64,000 nt of DNA, taken from positions 1-64,000 of the forward strand of contig NZ_JARGES010000018.1 of assembly GCF_029210365.1 (NCBI RefSeq). The letters are read 5' to 3'. Numbering within the stretch: the stretch's first letter is position 1; each line of letters starts with the position of its first letter. The notes under the pieces were generated by a model, which was given only the letters and a program-made list of their open reading frames with translations, made no database searches and was not told the DNA's origin. Shown here piece after piece: positions 17,503-25,937 of the stretch. This DNA comes from Mesorhizobium sp. YIM 152430 (GTDB lineage Bacteria > Pseudomonadota > Alphaproteobacteria > Rhizobiales > Rhizobiaceae). The translations under genes and the position numbers were made by a program.

Positions 17503-18213
17503 TTAGCCGGCTTCGGCGCCGGAAGCCTGACGGATGCGGCTGAAGCTCATGGCGATGTGCGCGCGCCTCACATAGCCGGCGGCCGTCAGGTCGCCGTGTT
17601 CGACGGCTTCGGTGATGTCGGCGACCTCGCGCTGGAAGGTGACGAACTCGTTCTGGAGGAGTTCGTCGAATCCTTCGAGGCGCGAGGCCGTCTTGAGCCA
17701 GATCCGGGCCGTCTGGTAGTAGAGCCGTTCACTGATCTCGCGCAGCGGCTCGTTGGTGGTGAGGGTCGTGAAAAGATGGAAGAATTCCATGTTGATCCGT
17801 GAGAACTCGCGCGGATCGCCTTCGGCGACCATCCGGTCGCAACGCGCCCGGATGTCGCGGAAGCGCGCGATGAGCGCGGCGTCGACGATGACGGGCGACA
17901 GCTTGCCGACGAGCTCGGCAAGTTCGATGCGCAACTCGTAGACCTGCGCCAGTTCGTCGACGTCGATGTCGGTGACGATGGTGCCGACGCCATGCACGGA
18001 CCGCAGCAGGCCCTCTGCCTCCAGCTTGACGAGAACGCGTCGCAACGGTGTCCGCGAAACGCCGAACTCGCCGGCCAGGTCCTCCTCGCGCAAGCGGCTG
18101 CCCGGCGCGTAGTCGAGCATACATATGCGTGTGCGCAGGGTCTGGTAGATCCGTTCGAACCGGCCCCTGACGCCCTCGTCGGCGGGTTTTCCAGCGGCGT
18201 GATCGGCCATCAT
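17503..18213 (-). CDS. GntR family regulator (FadR/FCD subfamily), probable ectoine-module regulator
   Basis: DNA-binding regulator, 236 residues. The N-terminal winged helix includes 'LREEDLAGEFGVSRTPLRRVLVKLEAEGLL' and 'GVGTIVTDID'. The C-terminal all-helical FCD domain (about 90-225) includes 'YELRIELAELVGKLSPV' and His residues suitable for a metal/effector site. It is last in the doeA-like/deacetylase/gntR unit. Known ectoine clusters are commonly controlled by EnuR, a MocR-type GntR protein with an aminotransferase domain; this one lacks that domain and is a different GntR class. Two near-identical operator candidates (TGTATACAAC, TGTGCACAAC) lie in the divergent promoter region at 20633-20737. 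Confidence 0.85.
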   Translation of the reverse strand: MMADHAAGKPADEGVRGRFERIYQTLRTRICMLDYAPGSRLREEDLAGEFGVSRTPLRRVLVKLEAEGLLRSVHGVGTIVTDIDVDELAQVYELRIELAELVGKLSPVIVDAALIARFRDIRARCDRMVAEGDPREFSRINMEFFHLFTTLTTNEPLREISERLYYQTARIWLKTASRLEGFDELLQNEFVTFQREVADITEAVEHGDLTAAGYVRRAHIAMSFSRIRQASGAEAG

Positions 18214-18232
18214 CAGTCTCCTCCGTGACGAC

Positions 18233-19408
18233 TCAAGTCGGCATCTCTCGCGTGGCGAGGTTGAGCCGCAGCTTGTCCAGCATGTCGAGGCAGGCTTGCA
18301 ACTGATCGATGGCGATGAACTCGTCCGGCTTGTGCGCCTGTGCGATCGAGCCGGGGCCGCAGATCACGGACGAGATGCCGATCTCCTGAAACAGGCCGGC
18401 TTCCGTGCCGAAGGAGACGAGTTCGCTCTGCCGGTTGCCCGTCAGTTCGAAGACGATGTCGCGCGCCTCGGACTGCGAGACCGGCAAAAGGCCGCGCACC
18501 TCGCCGATGACGTGGGTGACGATCGATGCGTCTTGATAGACGTGCCGCATGGCCGGCAACAGGTCCTGGTCGACATAGGCACCGAGTTCGCGCTTGACGT
18601 GATCGCTGTCGTCCGTGTGGACGGGCCGCATCTCCCATTCCACGGAACAATGGCCGGCAATGGTGTTGCGGGCGTTTCCGCCGGCGATGCGTCCGACCTG
18701 GACCGTCGTCCAGGGCGGCGAGAACCGGCTTTCCGCCGGTGCGCGATCCTTGAGTTCCGCGCCGAGCGCCATGAGCCGCGAGATGTAGCGGACGGCGTAT
18801 TCGACGGCATTGACACCCTTGTCCGGCTGCGAGCCGTGGCCCTCGAGGCCTGTGAACTCGGTCGTGTATTCGTAGCAGCCCTTGTGACCTTCGATGACGC
18901 CCATCATGGTGGGCTCGCCGATGATGGCAGCGGCGGGCCGAAGGCCGGCCTTGCGCAGTTCGTCGACCAGAGCGCGCGCGCCGAGACAGCCGACCTCCTC
19001 GTCATAGGTGAAGGCGAAATGCAGCGGCCGCGCAAGATCTAGCTGGGCAAAGCGCGGCGCGACCGCAAGGCAGGCGGCGATGAAACCCTTCATGTCGCAG
19101 GTTCCGCGACCGTAGAGGCGCCCGTCGCGTTCGCTCATGACGAACGGATCGCTGGTCCAGTCCTGTCCCTCGACCGGCACCACGTCGGTATGGCCGGACA
19201 GGACGATGCCGCCATCGCGCTCGGGACCGATCGTGGCGAAGAGGTTCGCCTTGTTGCCGCTCTCGTCGAGCGACACCGACAATTGCGCGCCGGCGCTCGA
19301 CAGAAGATCGCCGGCATAGGTAATCAGTCGCAGATTGCTGTCGGCCGATATGGTGGGAAAGGCGACCAGGTCGGCAAGGATCGCCTTCGTTCGGGCAAGA
19401 TCGTCCAC
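18233..19408 (-). CDS. M20 family deacetylase, ArgE/acetylornithine deacetylase-like
   Basis: Zinc-dependent amidase of the ArgE/DapE family, 391 residues. Metal and catalytic motifs are SGHTDVVP, GRGTCDMKG, TYDEEVGCLGA, IGEPTMMG and the late His in AQAHKPDEF. Between them lies the dimerisation (lid) domain with NARNTIAG. By family it should hydrolyse N-acetyl-ornithine-like substrates. Next to a DoeA-type ectoine hydrolase, the likely substrate is N-acetyl-2,4-diaminobutyrate, the role normally filled by DoeB (AstE-type fold). This would be a non-orthologous replacement; a plain ArgE function cannot be excluded. The ATG lies 4 bp after the upstream gene's stop. Confidence 0.85.
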   Translation of the reverse strand: MDDLARTKAILADLVAFPTISADSNLRLITYAGDLLSSAGAQLSVSLDESGNKANLFATIGPERDGGIVLSGHTDVVPVEGQDWTSDPFVMSERDGRLYGRGTCDMKGFIAACLAVAPRFAQLDLARPLHFAFTYDEEVGCLGARALVDELRKAGLRPAAAIIGEPTMMGVIEGHKGCYEYTTEFTGLEGHGSQPDKGVNAVEYAVRYISRLMALGAELKDRAPAESRFSPPWTTVQVGRIAGGNARNTIAGHCSVEWEMRPVHTDDSDHVKRELGAYVDQDLLPAMRHVYQDASIVTHVIGEVRGLLPVSQSEARDIVFELTGNRQSELVSFGTEAGLFQEIGISSVICGPGSIAQAHKPDEFIAIDQLQACLDMLDKLRLNLATREMPT

Positions 19409-19412
19409 CGTT

Positions 19413-20597
19413 TCAATCCTTGACGTAGAGTTCGCGCGGCCGGTCGCACAGGCACTCCGCTGCCTGGCCGTCGCGGATCAGGATGCTCTCGGTGATCTCG
19501 AGGCCCCAGTCCTCCATCCAGATGCCCGGCATGAAGTGGAATGTCATCCCGGCTTCGAGCACGGTTTCATCTTCCTTGCGGAACGAAATGGTGCGCTCGC
19601 CCCAATCGGGCGGATAGGAAATGCCGATGCCGTAGCCGCAGCGCGCATCGCGCTTGATGCCGGCCTTGAGCAGCGCGTCGTGCAGCGCGTTGGCGACGTC
19701 GCAGGCCCGGTTTCCCGGCCGCGCGGCTTCCAGCCCGGCGTCGAGGCCCTCGACCAGCGCCTTGCTGGCATCGACCAGATGCTGCGGCGGTTTGCCGAGG
19801 AACACGGTCCGGCAGAACGGCACATGGTATCGGCGATAGCATCCCGAGATTTCGAAGAAGGTCGCCTGGCCTGCCGCCAGCGGCCGGCCGTCCCAGGTCA
19901 AATGCGGCGCAGCGGCGTCCGTCCCGCTCGGCAGCATCGGCACGATCGCGGCATAGTCGCCCCAGTGGCCGTCGGCGCCGCGGATGGCGTCGCGGTAGAT
20001 CTCGGCGACGAGATCGTTCTTCGCCATGCCCGGCTCGATCCGGCTCACGATGCCGTCGATGATCGTCTCGGAAATGCGCGCCGCGCGGCGCATGAAGACG
20101 ATTTCCTCCTGAGACTTGACGGATCGCTGCCAGTTCACCAGCCCGGTGGCGTCGACGAGATCCGCATTCGGCAGTTCCGCCTGAAGCGTCAGGAACGCCT
20201 TGGCCGAGAAATAGTAGTTCTCCAGTTCCAGGCCGATGCGCTTGCCTGCATAGCCTTCGCGCGTCAGGATCGCGGCGAGGTCCTGCATCGGATGGCGCAC
20301 CGTCGACTGGATGTAGGCTTCGCCATAGGGCTGGACGCGATCCGACCCCATCCACACCGTCCGCAGCGCGCCGTTGCCGTCCTGCGCGCGCCCCCACCAG
20401 ATCGGATCGCGATCGTGAAAGACGATCACGCCCTGATGGACGTAGAACGACCATCCGTCATAGCCGGTGATCCAGGCCATGTTGGAAGGGTCCTCGACGA
20501 AGAGCACGTCGATGCCCTTCCGCTCCATCGCGCTGCGCACCCTGGCGAGCCGCCGCGCATATTCCTCACGGGAGAAAGGCAATTCCACAGTCAGCAT
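19413..20597 (-). CDS. doeA: Ectoine hydrolase, DoeA/EutD-type (M24 peptidase fold)
   Basis: Pita-bread-fold hydrolase predicted to open the ectoine ring to N-acetyl-diaminobutyrate. It is 394 residues. The N-terminal domain contains 'DPSNMAWITGYDGWSFYVHQ', a block typical of DoeA/EutD, and the C-terminal creatinase-like domain contains 'GYGIGISYPPDWGERTISFR' and 'FHFMPGIWMEDWG'. The M24 metal-ligand D-x-G is replaced by FFEISG, so it is not a normal metallo-aminopeptidase, in line with DoeA/creatinase enzymes. It is divergent from ehuBCDA-eutBC, the usual company of this enzyme. A GGAG lies 5-8 bases before the ATG. Confidence 0.78.
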   Translation of the reverse strand: MLTVELPFSREEYARRLARVRSAMERKGIDVLFVEDPSNMAWITGYDGWSFYVHQGVIVFHDRDPIWWGRAQDGNGALRTVWMGSDRVQPYGEAYIQSTVRHPMQDLAAILTREGYAGKRIGLELENYYFSAKAFLTLQAELPNADLVDATGLVNWQRSVKSQEEIVFMRRAARISETIIDGIVSRIEPGMAKNDLVAEIYRDAIRGADGHWGDYAAIVPMLPSGTDAAAPHLTWDGRPLAAGQATFFEISGCYRRYHVPFCRTVFLGKPPQHLVDASKALVEGLDAGLEAARPGNRACDVANALHDALLKAGIKRDARCGYGIGISYPPDWGERTISFRKEDETVLEAGMTFHFMPGIWMEDWGLEITESILIRDGQAAECLCDRPRELYVKD

Positions 20598-20632
20598 ATG
20601 ATCTCCATGCGTCGGGCATGATCGAATTCGAA

Positions 20633-20642
20633 TGTATACAAC
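20633..20642. promoter_or_regulatory. Operator candidate (GntR-type) near the doeA-like start
   Basis: TGTATACAAC contains the palindrome TGTATACA. It lies 36 bp upstream of the minus-strand hydrolase ATG. It differs only in the two central bases from TGTGCACAAC at 20727-20736 near ehuB. FCD-type GntR proteins typically bind T-x-G-T-x(n)-A-C-x-A sites of this shape. Confidence 0.4.
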
Positions 20643-20723
20643 TACGCCGGATTGCGTGTTTGGGATAGGAGAATATTAGCGGAGAGTCCTACAATTCCGT
20701 TGACACAATCTCGTATAGCATGT

Positions 20724-20737
20724 TGTTGTGCACAACA
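20724..20737. promoter_or_regulatory. Operator candidate (GntR-type) upstream of ehuB
   Basis: A perfect 14-bp palindrome, TGTTGTGCACAACA, lies 36 bp upstream of the ehuB ATG and about 18 bp downstream of a TTGACA hexamer (20700-20705). Its core TGTGCACAAC matches the site at 20633-20642. Placement fits a repressor controlling both divergent ectoine transcripts. Confidence 0.5.
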
Positions 20738-20773
20738 TAAGAAGATTTGGTGGTGGAACACAGGAGAAGCCTT

Positions 20774-21625
20774 ATGAAGAACGCAATCGTCAAGGGCCTC
20801 GCCGTCATCGGCGTGTCGGCCTTCGCATTCGGTTTTGCTGGCGTGGCCAACGCGCAGTCCCTGATGGAACGCGCTGAAAGCGGCGAGCCGATCCGCATCG
20901 GTTTCGCAAACGAGGTTCCCTTCGCCTATCCTGGCGACGACGGCAGCCCCAAGGGCTTCGTCAACGTCATGACGATCGCCATTCTGGAGCAGATGGGCTA
21001 CGACAACATCGAGCCGGTGCAGACCGAATGGGGCGGCCTCATTCCAGGTCTCAATGCCAACCGCTTCGACATCGTGACCGGCGGCATGAACATTCTGGCC
21101 AGCCGCTGCGAGAACATCGCCTTCTCCGAACCGATCGCGACCATCGGCGATGGCTTCATCGTTGCGCCCGGCAACCCCAAGAACATCGGCGACTATGCCA
21201 GCCTCGTCGAGAACGACGCCATCATGGTCACCGGTTCGGGCTATTCAAACATCGAGGCCGCCATGGCCGCCGGCGTGGACGAGGCCGACATAATGCAGGT
21301 GCCGGGACCGACCGAAATTCTGGCCGCCGTGCGTGCCGGCCGCGCCGATGCGGGCGCCGGCACATATTTCACGATGAAACAGCTTGCCGACAGTTCAGGC
21401 GGCGCCGTCGAAGCCTCCGACCCGAGCGCGATGCCGGAGGACTCATTCAACTGGGCCGGCATCGGCTTCCGCGAGTCCGACCGCGATTTCCTCGACAAGT
21501 TCAACGTCGCGCTGGCCGACTATATCGGTTCGCAGGACATGCTCGCAGCGGTCGCCGAATACGGCTATGGCGAGGGGTCGCTTCCGGGCGACCAGACGAC
21601 CGAGTGGGTCTGCGCCAACCGCTGA
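20774..21625 (+). CDS. ehuB: Ectoine/hydroxyectoine ABC transporter substrate-binding protein EhuB
   Basis: Periplasmic binding protein of the polar amino acid family (cluster F), 283 residues. The signal peptide spans about 1-28 (ending GVANAQ). The mature N-terminus reads 'IRIGFANEVPFAY', placing a Glu and a Phe where EhuB uses them for ectoine binding; 'LIPGLNANRFDIVTGGMNI' and 'CENIAFSEP' follow. The call is supported by the linked DoeA-like, EutB-like and EutC-like genes. The ATG has AGGAG eight bases upstream. A very strong hairpin follows the stop, before ehuC. Another cyclic amino acid derivative is possible as ligand. Confidence 0.8.
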   Translation: MKNAIVKGLAVIGVSAFAFGFAGVANAQSLMERAESGEPIRIGFANEVPFAYPGDDGSPKGFVNVMTIAILEQMGYDNIEPVQTEWGGLIPGLNANRFDIVTGGMNILASRCENIAFSEPIATIGDGFIVAPGNPKNIGDYASLVENDAIMVTGSGYSNIEAAMAAGVDEADIMQVPGPTEILAAVRAGRADAGAGTYFTMKQLADSSGGAVEASDPSAMPEDSFNWAGIGFRESDRDFLDKFNVALADYIGSQDMLAAVAEYGYGEGSLPGDQTTEWVCANR

Positions 21626-21633
21626 CATGACGA

Positions 21634-21662
21634 AGGCCGGGCCGGTCCTGCCGGTCCGGCCT
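21634..21662 (+). other. Intercistronic hairpin between ehuB and ehuC
   Basis: AGGCCGGGCCGG (21634-21645) pairs over its full length with CCGGTCCGGCCT (21651-21662), one G-T wobble, around a 5-base loop. No T-run follows. It probably stabilises the ehuB message or partly terminates transcription so that EhuB exceeds the membrane subunits. Confidence 0.65.
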
Positions 21663-21729
21663 CCCTCCGCGGCGCCGGCGCAGACGGCGCCTGCCTCGCC
21701 TTAGGGGCCTTCGAGAAGGTCTGAGCGGC

Positions 21730-22395
21730 ATGTCCTACTTCGAGTTTCTCAGCCAGTATGGCGACCGGATCGTCAGCGGCACGCTCGTCACCATGGCGCT
21801 GACCGTGCTTGCCTCGCTTCTGGCCGTGGCGATCGCGCTTGCCGCCGGGCTGATGCGCATGGCGCCGAACAGGGCGGTGCGCGGCATCGCAACCGTCTAT
21901 ATCGAGATATTCCGCGGCACCTCGCTGCTGGTCCAGCTCTACTGGATCTTCTTCGTGCTGCCGCTCTTCGGCATCACGCTGGAAAAGTTCACCGCCGGCT
22001 TCGTCGCGGTCGGCATGAATCTCGGCGCCTATGGCGCGGAACTGGTACGCGGCGCGATCCTCTCGGTGCCGAAGGGGCAGTGGGAAGCCGCGCTGGCGCT
22101 CAACATGTCGCCGGCCAAGCGGATGCGCCGAGTGATCCTGCCGCAGGCGGTGCTCATCATGCTGCCGTCCTGGGGCAATCTCCTGATCGAACTGCTGAAG
22201 GGAACCGCGCTCGTCGCGCTCATCTCGGTCACCGACCTCATGTTCCAGGTCAAGCAGATCAACGGCACCACCTTCCTGTCCGCGGAAGCCTTCGGCACGG
22301 CCCTGGTCATCTATTACGTGCTGGCGCGCTTCATGGTCACGCCCTTCATGCGCTGGCTGGAACGCTTCATGATGCGCAAGATGGGGAGGGTCTGA
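21730..22395 (+). CDS. ehuC: Ectoine/hydroxyectoine ABC transporter permease EhuC
   Basis: Inner-membrane permease of the HisMQ family, 221 residues with about five membrane spans. It shows the family start region 'GTLVTMALTVLASLLAVAIAL', the 'EIFRGTSLLVQLYWIFF' block, and the cytoplasmic EAA loop 'GAILSVPKGQWEAALALNMSP'. It forms the channel with EhuD (next gene, 4 bp away). A hairpin lies between ehuB and this gene. The name rests on the cluster rather than on residues specific to EhuC. Confidence 0.85.
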   Translation: MSYFEFLSQYGDRIVSGTLVTMALTVLASLLAVAIALAAGLMRMAPNRAVRGIATVYIEIFRGTSLLVQLYWIFFVLPLFGITLEKFTAGFVAVGMNLGAYGAELVRGAILSVPKGQWEAALALNMSPAKRMRRVILPQAVLIMLPSWGNLLIELLKGTALVALISVTDLMFQVKQINGTTFLSAEAFGTALVIYYVLARFMVTPFMRWLERFMMRKMGRV

Positions 22396-22399
22396 GGCC

Positions 22400-23068
22400 A
22401 TGCTCGACTGGCGCTGGGACTTCACCTGGGAAATCCTGCCCCGCCTGCTGGCGGCCACCGGCAACACGCTCCTGGCGGCCGGCCTCGGCTACGCCATCGC
22501 CGTGGTGCTGGGGCTGGTGCTCGCGCTGGCGCAGCGCACGCCGCTCACCGTGCTGACCGTGGCGGTGCGCGAGATGGTCGAGTTCATTCGCTCGACGCCG
22601 CTGGTTTTGCAAATCTTCTTCGTCTTCTATGTCGGCCCGCAATTCGGCATACGGCTGTCGCCATGGACGGCGGGCATGATCGCCATCGGCCTGCACTATG
22701 CCGCCTATCTTTCGGAGGTCTATCGCGGCGGGCTGGAAAGCGTGCCGAAAGGACAGTGGGAAGCCGCCAGGTCGCTCAACCTGTCGACGGGCCGGACCTA
22801 TTTCCGCGTCATTCTCCCGCAGGCTTTGCCGCCGTCTCTGGCCGGCATGGGCAATTATCTGGTCGGCATCTTCAAGGACACGCCGATGCTGTCGGTGATC
22901 GGCGTGGCCGAACTCATGCACACGGCCAACGCGATCGGGTCGCAGACCTACCGGTTCCTCGAACCCTTCACGCTGGTCGGCATCATTTTCCTTCTCATCT
23001 CGCTGCCAACGGCGGCGGCGATCCGGCTCTTCGAGGGCTGGGTGCGGCGCAAACTCGGAATGGGCTGA
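22400..23068 (+). CDS. ehuD: Ectoine/hydroxyectoine ABC transporter permease EhuD
   Basis: Second HisMQ-type permease, 222 residues. It has the 'EFIRSTPLVLQIFFVFYVGP' block, the EAA loop 'GLESVPKGQWEAARSLNLS', and the downstream 'LPPSLAGMGNYLVGIFKDTPMLSVIGVAEL' region characteristic of EhuD-like permeases. Its stop overlaps the ATG of ehuA (TGATG). It acts as a heterodimer with EhuC. Confidence 0.85.
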   Translation: MLDWRWDFTWEILPRLLAATGNTLLAAGLGYAIAVVLGLVLALAQRTPLTVLTVAVREMVEFIRSTPLVLQIFFVFYVGPQFGIRLSPWTAGMIAIGLHYAAYLSEVYRGGLESVPKGQWEAARSLNLSTGRTYFRVILPQALPPSLAGMGNYLVGIFKDTPMLSVIGVAELMHTANAIGSQTYRFLEPFTLVGIIFLLISLPTAAAIRLFEGWVRRKLGMG

Positions 23069-23889
23069 TGGATATTTCGGACATATCAGATTTCCCTCTC
23101 GCGCTGGAGCGCGACACGGCCCCGATGGTGAGCTTCCGGAAAGTCACCAAATCCTACGGCAGCCTCGTGGTGCTCGATGCGCTCGACCTCGACGTGGCAG
23201 AGGGCGAGATGGTCACGATCATCGGCCCGTCCGGTTCGGGCAAGACGACCGTGCTGCGGATGCTGATGACGCTCGAGACCATCAATGGCGGCGTCATCTA
23301 TGTCGACGGCGAGCCGCTCACCCATATGGAGCGGGACGGCAGGCTGGTTCGGGCGAACGACCGGCATCTGCGCAAGATCCGCTCGAAGATCGGCATGTGC
23401 TTCCAGCACTTCAACCTGTTCCCGCACATGACGGCGCTGGAAAATTGCATGGAAGGCCCGGTGCATGTGCTGGGCCTGTCGAAAAGGCAAGCGCGCGAGC
23501 GCTCGGAGGAGCTTCTGGCGATGGTCGGCATGGCCGACAAGCGCGACCAGCATCCCTCCCGCCTTTCCGGCGGCCAGCAGCAGCGCGTCGCCATCGCGCG
23601 CGCGCTCGCCATGCGGCCGAAGGTCATGCTGTTCGACGAAGTGACCTCCGCGCTCGACCCGGAGGTGATCGGCGAAGTGACCAACGTCATTCGGGAACTG
23701 GTGGGAAAGCACAATCTGACCATGCTGATGGTGACGCACCAGATGGGGTTCGCCAAGGACATTTCCGATCGCATCTGCTTCTTCTATGGCGGCCGCATCG
23801 AGGAACAGGGAACGCCCGAAGAGCTTTTCGGCAACCCTCAAAAGGAGCGCACCCGGCAGTTTCTGAGCGCGGTCAAGGAGGCGACTTGA
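23068..23889 (+). CDS. ehuA: Ectoine/hydroxyectoine ABC transporter ATPase EhuA
   Basis: ATPase of the polar amino acid importer family (GlnQ/HisP-like), 273 residues. Walker A is GPSGSGKTT, the Q-loop is in MCFQHFNLFPHMTA, the signature LSGGQQQRVAIARAL, Walker B VMLFDEVTSALDPE, and the H-loop MVTHQMGFAKD. The ATG overlaps the ehuD stop. A roughly 25-residue insertion after the Walker A region (HMERDGRLVRANDRHLRKIR) is common in EhuA. The stop overlaps the TTG start of the EutB-like gene (TTGA), tying uptake to catabolism in one transcript. Confidence 0.88.
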   Translation: MDISDISDFPLALERDTAPMVSFRKVTKSYGSLVVLDALDLDVAEGEMVTIIGPSGSGKTTVLRMLMTLETINGGVIYVDGEPLTHMERDGRLVRANDRHLRKIRSKIGMCFQHFNLFPHMTALENCMEGPVHVLGLSKRQARERSEELLAMVGMADKRDQHPSRLSGGQQQRVAIARALAMRPKVMLFDEVTSALDPEVIGEVTNVIRELVGKHNLTMLMVTHQMGFAKDISDRICFFYGGRIEEQGTPEELFGNPQKERTRQFLSAVKEAT

Positions 23890-24893
23890 CGATCGACCTC
23901 GCCGACATTCTGGCCGCGCGGCGGGTGATCGCCGGCGTGGCGGTGCGCACGCCGCTGGTGCCCTCGTCGCATATGAGTGCCGTCGCGAACCAGGAATTCC
24001 TCATGAAACTGGAGACGGCGCAGCCGATCGGCGCGTTCAAGCTGCGCGGCGCGCTCAACGCGGTCGCCGCCGTTCCGGCCGGCGCGCCCGGCGTCGTTTG
24101 CTGTTCGACCGGCAATCACGGCCGGGGCATCGCCCATGCGGCCAGGGCGAGCGGCTTGCGGGCGGTCGTGTGCATGTCCGCGCTCGTTCCGCAGGCGAAG
24201 GTCGACGGCATCAGGGCGCTGGGGGGAGAGGTGCGCATCGTCGGGCGCAGCCAGGACGAAGCGCATGAGGAAAGCGTGCGGCTCGCGCGCGACGAAGGGC
24301 TGGTTTCAATCCCGCCCTTCGACGACCCGATGGTAATTGCGGGGCAGGGGACGATCGGGCTGGAAATGCTGGAGGATCGGCCGGATCTCGCGGCGATTCT
24401 GGTGCCGCTGTCCGGCGGCGGGCTCGCGGCGGGCGTCGCACTGGCCGCCAGGGCGATCAAGCCGTCGATCCGCGTGATCGGCATCACGATGGACCGCGGC
24501 GCGGCGATGGCGGAGTCGATCCGCGCCGGCAGGCCGATCGAGGTCGACGAAGTCGCCAGCCTCGCCGACTCGCTCGGCGGCGGCATCGGCGCCCACAACC
24601 GGCTGACCCTGTCGATGTGCCGCGATCTTCTCGACGATTGCGTGCTCGTCACCGAAGACGAGATCTACGACGCGATGCAGACGCTCTATTTCGAGGACCG
24701 CATGATCGCCGAGGGCGCGAGCGTGGTGGGCATCGCCGCGATGAAGGCCGGCAGGCTGCCGGCATTCGACGGCCCGGTGGCGACCATCCTCACCGGGCGC
24801 AACGTGGACATGGCGATCTTCACCGACATCGTCGCCGGACGCGGCGTGGCGCTCGGGGACGTCCAACTGAAAGGCCGCGCCTATGCCGCATGA
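23886..24893 (+). CDS. eutB: Hydroxyectoine utilization dehydratase EutB (threonine dehydratase-like)
   Basis: PLP-dependent fold type II enzyme related to threonine dehydratase, 335 residues. The PLP lysine is in GAFKLRGALNA, the phosphate-binding tetraglycine loop is SGGGLAAG (about 178-185), and STGNHGRG is the substrate/cofactor loop. In ectoine clusters EutB is thought to act on hydroxyectoine-derived intermediates with EutC. No ATG fits; the TTG at 23886, overlapping the ehuA stop as TTGA, gives MTIDLADILAARR, the expected start. It overlaps the next gene by 11 bp. Without the cluster context it would be called a serine/threonine dehydratase. Confidence 0.82.
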   Translation: MTIDLADILAARRVIAGVAVRTPLVPSSHMSAVANQEFLMKLETAQPIGAFKLRGALNAVAAVPAGAPGVVCCSTGNHGRGIAHAARASGLRAVVCMSALVPQAKVDGIRALGGEVRIVGRSQDEAHEESVRLARDEGLVSIPPFDDPMVIAGQGTIGLEMLEDRPDLAAILVPLSGGGLAAGVALAARAIKPSIRVIGITMDRGAAMAESIRAGRPIEVDEVASLADSLGGGIGAHNRLTLSMCRDLLDDCVLVTEDEIYDAMQTLYFEDRMIAEGASVVGIAAMKAGRLPAFDGPVATILTGRNVDMAIFTDIVAGRGVALGDVQLKGRAYAA

Positions 24894-25875
24894 AGTGACG
24901 ATCCTGACCGAGGCGGATCTGCGGGGAGTGGTCAAGCTCGATTTGTCTGCAATCGCCGTCGTGGAGCGCGCTTTCGCCGCGCTCGCTTCGGGCTCCGTGG
25001 TGATGCCGCCGGTCCTGTCGATGGCCATAGAGGCGGCCAATGGCGAGGTGGATGTCAAGACAGCCTACATCCCCGGCTTCGAGGGCTTCGCCATCAAGGT
25101 GAGCCCCGGCTTTTTCGACAATCCGAAGATCGGGCTGCCGAGCCTCAACGGGCTGATGATCCTTTTTTCGGCGAAGACAGGCCTGGTGCAGGCGCTGCTT
25201 CTCGACAACGGCTATCTGACGGATGTCCGCACCGCCGCAGCCGGCGCCGTCGCCGCGCGGCATCTTGCACCGGCCACGGTCGAAACGGCGGGCGTGATCG
25301 GCACCGGCACGCAGGCGAGGCTTCAAATAGAGGCGGCGCATCTCGTGCGCCCGTTCGCCAAGCTCCTGGTCTGGGGGCGCAACGAGGAAAAGGCGCGGAT
25401 ATGCGCGGCCGATCTCGGTGCGCGGCTCGGAATCCCGGCAAAGGCCGTGACCGATCCCGCCCGCCTCGTGGCGGACAGCCAGTTCGTCGTCACCACGACG
25501 CCGGCCGAGCATCCGGTGCTGCGGTCCGAATGGCTGCATCCGGGCTTGCACGTCACGGCGATGGGCTCCGACCAGGCCGGCAAGAACGAGATCGAAGCCG
25601 CTGCGCTTGGCCGAGCCGATCTCTATGTCTGCGACAGGGTCGCCCAGTGCGAATTGCTCGGAGAGTTGCGCAGCGCCATCGCTGCGGGCGCATGGCAGGG
25701 CGGCGCGCCGCCCGAACTCGGCGACATCGTCTCTGGCAGGCGCGAAGGGCGCATGTCGGACGACCAGATCACGATCTGCGACCTGACCGGCACCGGCGCG
25801 CAGGACACCGCCATCGCGACCTTCGCGGTGGAGCGCGCGCGCAGTGCTGGCGCAGGATCGTCCATCCTGACCTGA
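24883..25875 (+). CDS. eutC: Ectoine utilization protein EutC (ornithine cyclodeaminase family)
   Basis: NAD(P)-binding enzyme of the ornithine cyclodeaminase/mu-crystallin family, 330 residues. The Rossmann motif is GVIGTGTQARLQIEAA (about 128-143), 'LTDVRTAAAGAVAARHLAP' precedes it and 'GSDQAGKNEIEAAALGRAD' follows. EutC works with EutB in converting hydroxyectoine to ectoine in the proposed Eut pathway. Gene order ehuABCD-eutBC is conserved, but eutA (Asp/Glu-racemase-like) is not found beside it. Confidence 0.82.
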   Translation: MPHEVTILTEADLRGVVKLDLSAIAVVERAFAALASGSVVMPPVLSMAIEAANGEVDVKTAYIPGFEGFAIKVSPGFFDNPKIGLPSLNGLMILFSAKTGLVQALLLDNGYLTDVRTAAAGAVAARHLAPATVETAGVIGTGTQARLQIEAAHLVRPFAKLLVWGRNEEKARICAADLGARLGIPAKAVTDPARLVADSQFVVTTTPAEHPVLRSEWLHPGLHVTAMGSDQAGKNEIEAAALGRADLYVCDRVAQCELLGELRSAIAAGAWQGGAPPELGDIVSGRREGRMSDDQITICDLTGTGAQDTAIATFAVERARSAGAGSSILT

Positions 25876-25937
25876 TGTCGCCATGGCCGCACTCTGCTTC
25901 CCGCTCCGGCCGAAAACGATCCGCATGAAAGGCTCCC

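Noticed and set aside
18233-19408. Calling the M20 enzyme a housekeeping ArgE of arginine synthesis
   Set aside because: It is coupled to a DoeA-type hydrolase and a GntR regulator within an ectoine module, with no arg gene nearby; the biosynthetic role remains possible but is less likely.
23886-24893. Calling the PLP enzyme a biosynthetic threonine dehydratase (IlvA)
   Set aside because: It lacks the C-terminal regulatory ACT-like domain of IlvA and is embedded between ehuA and eutC.
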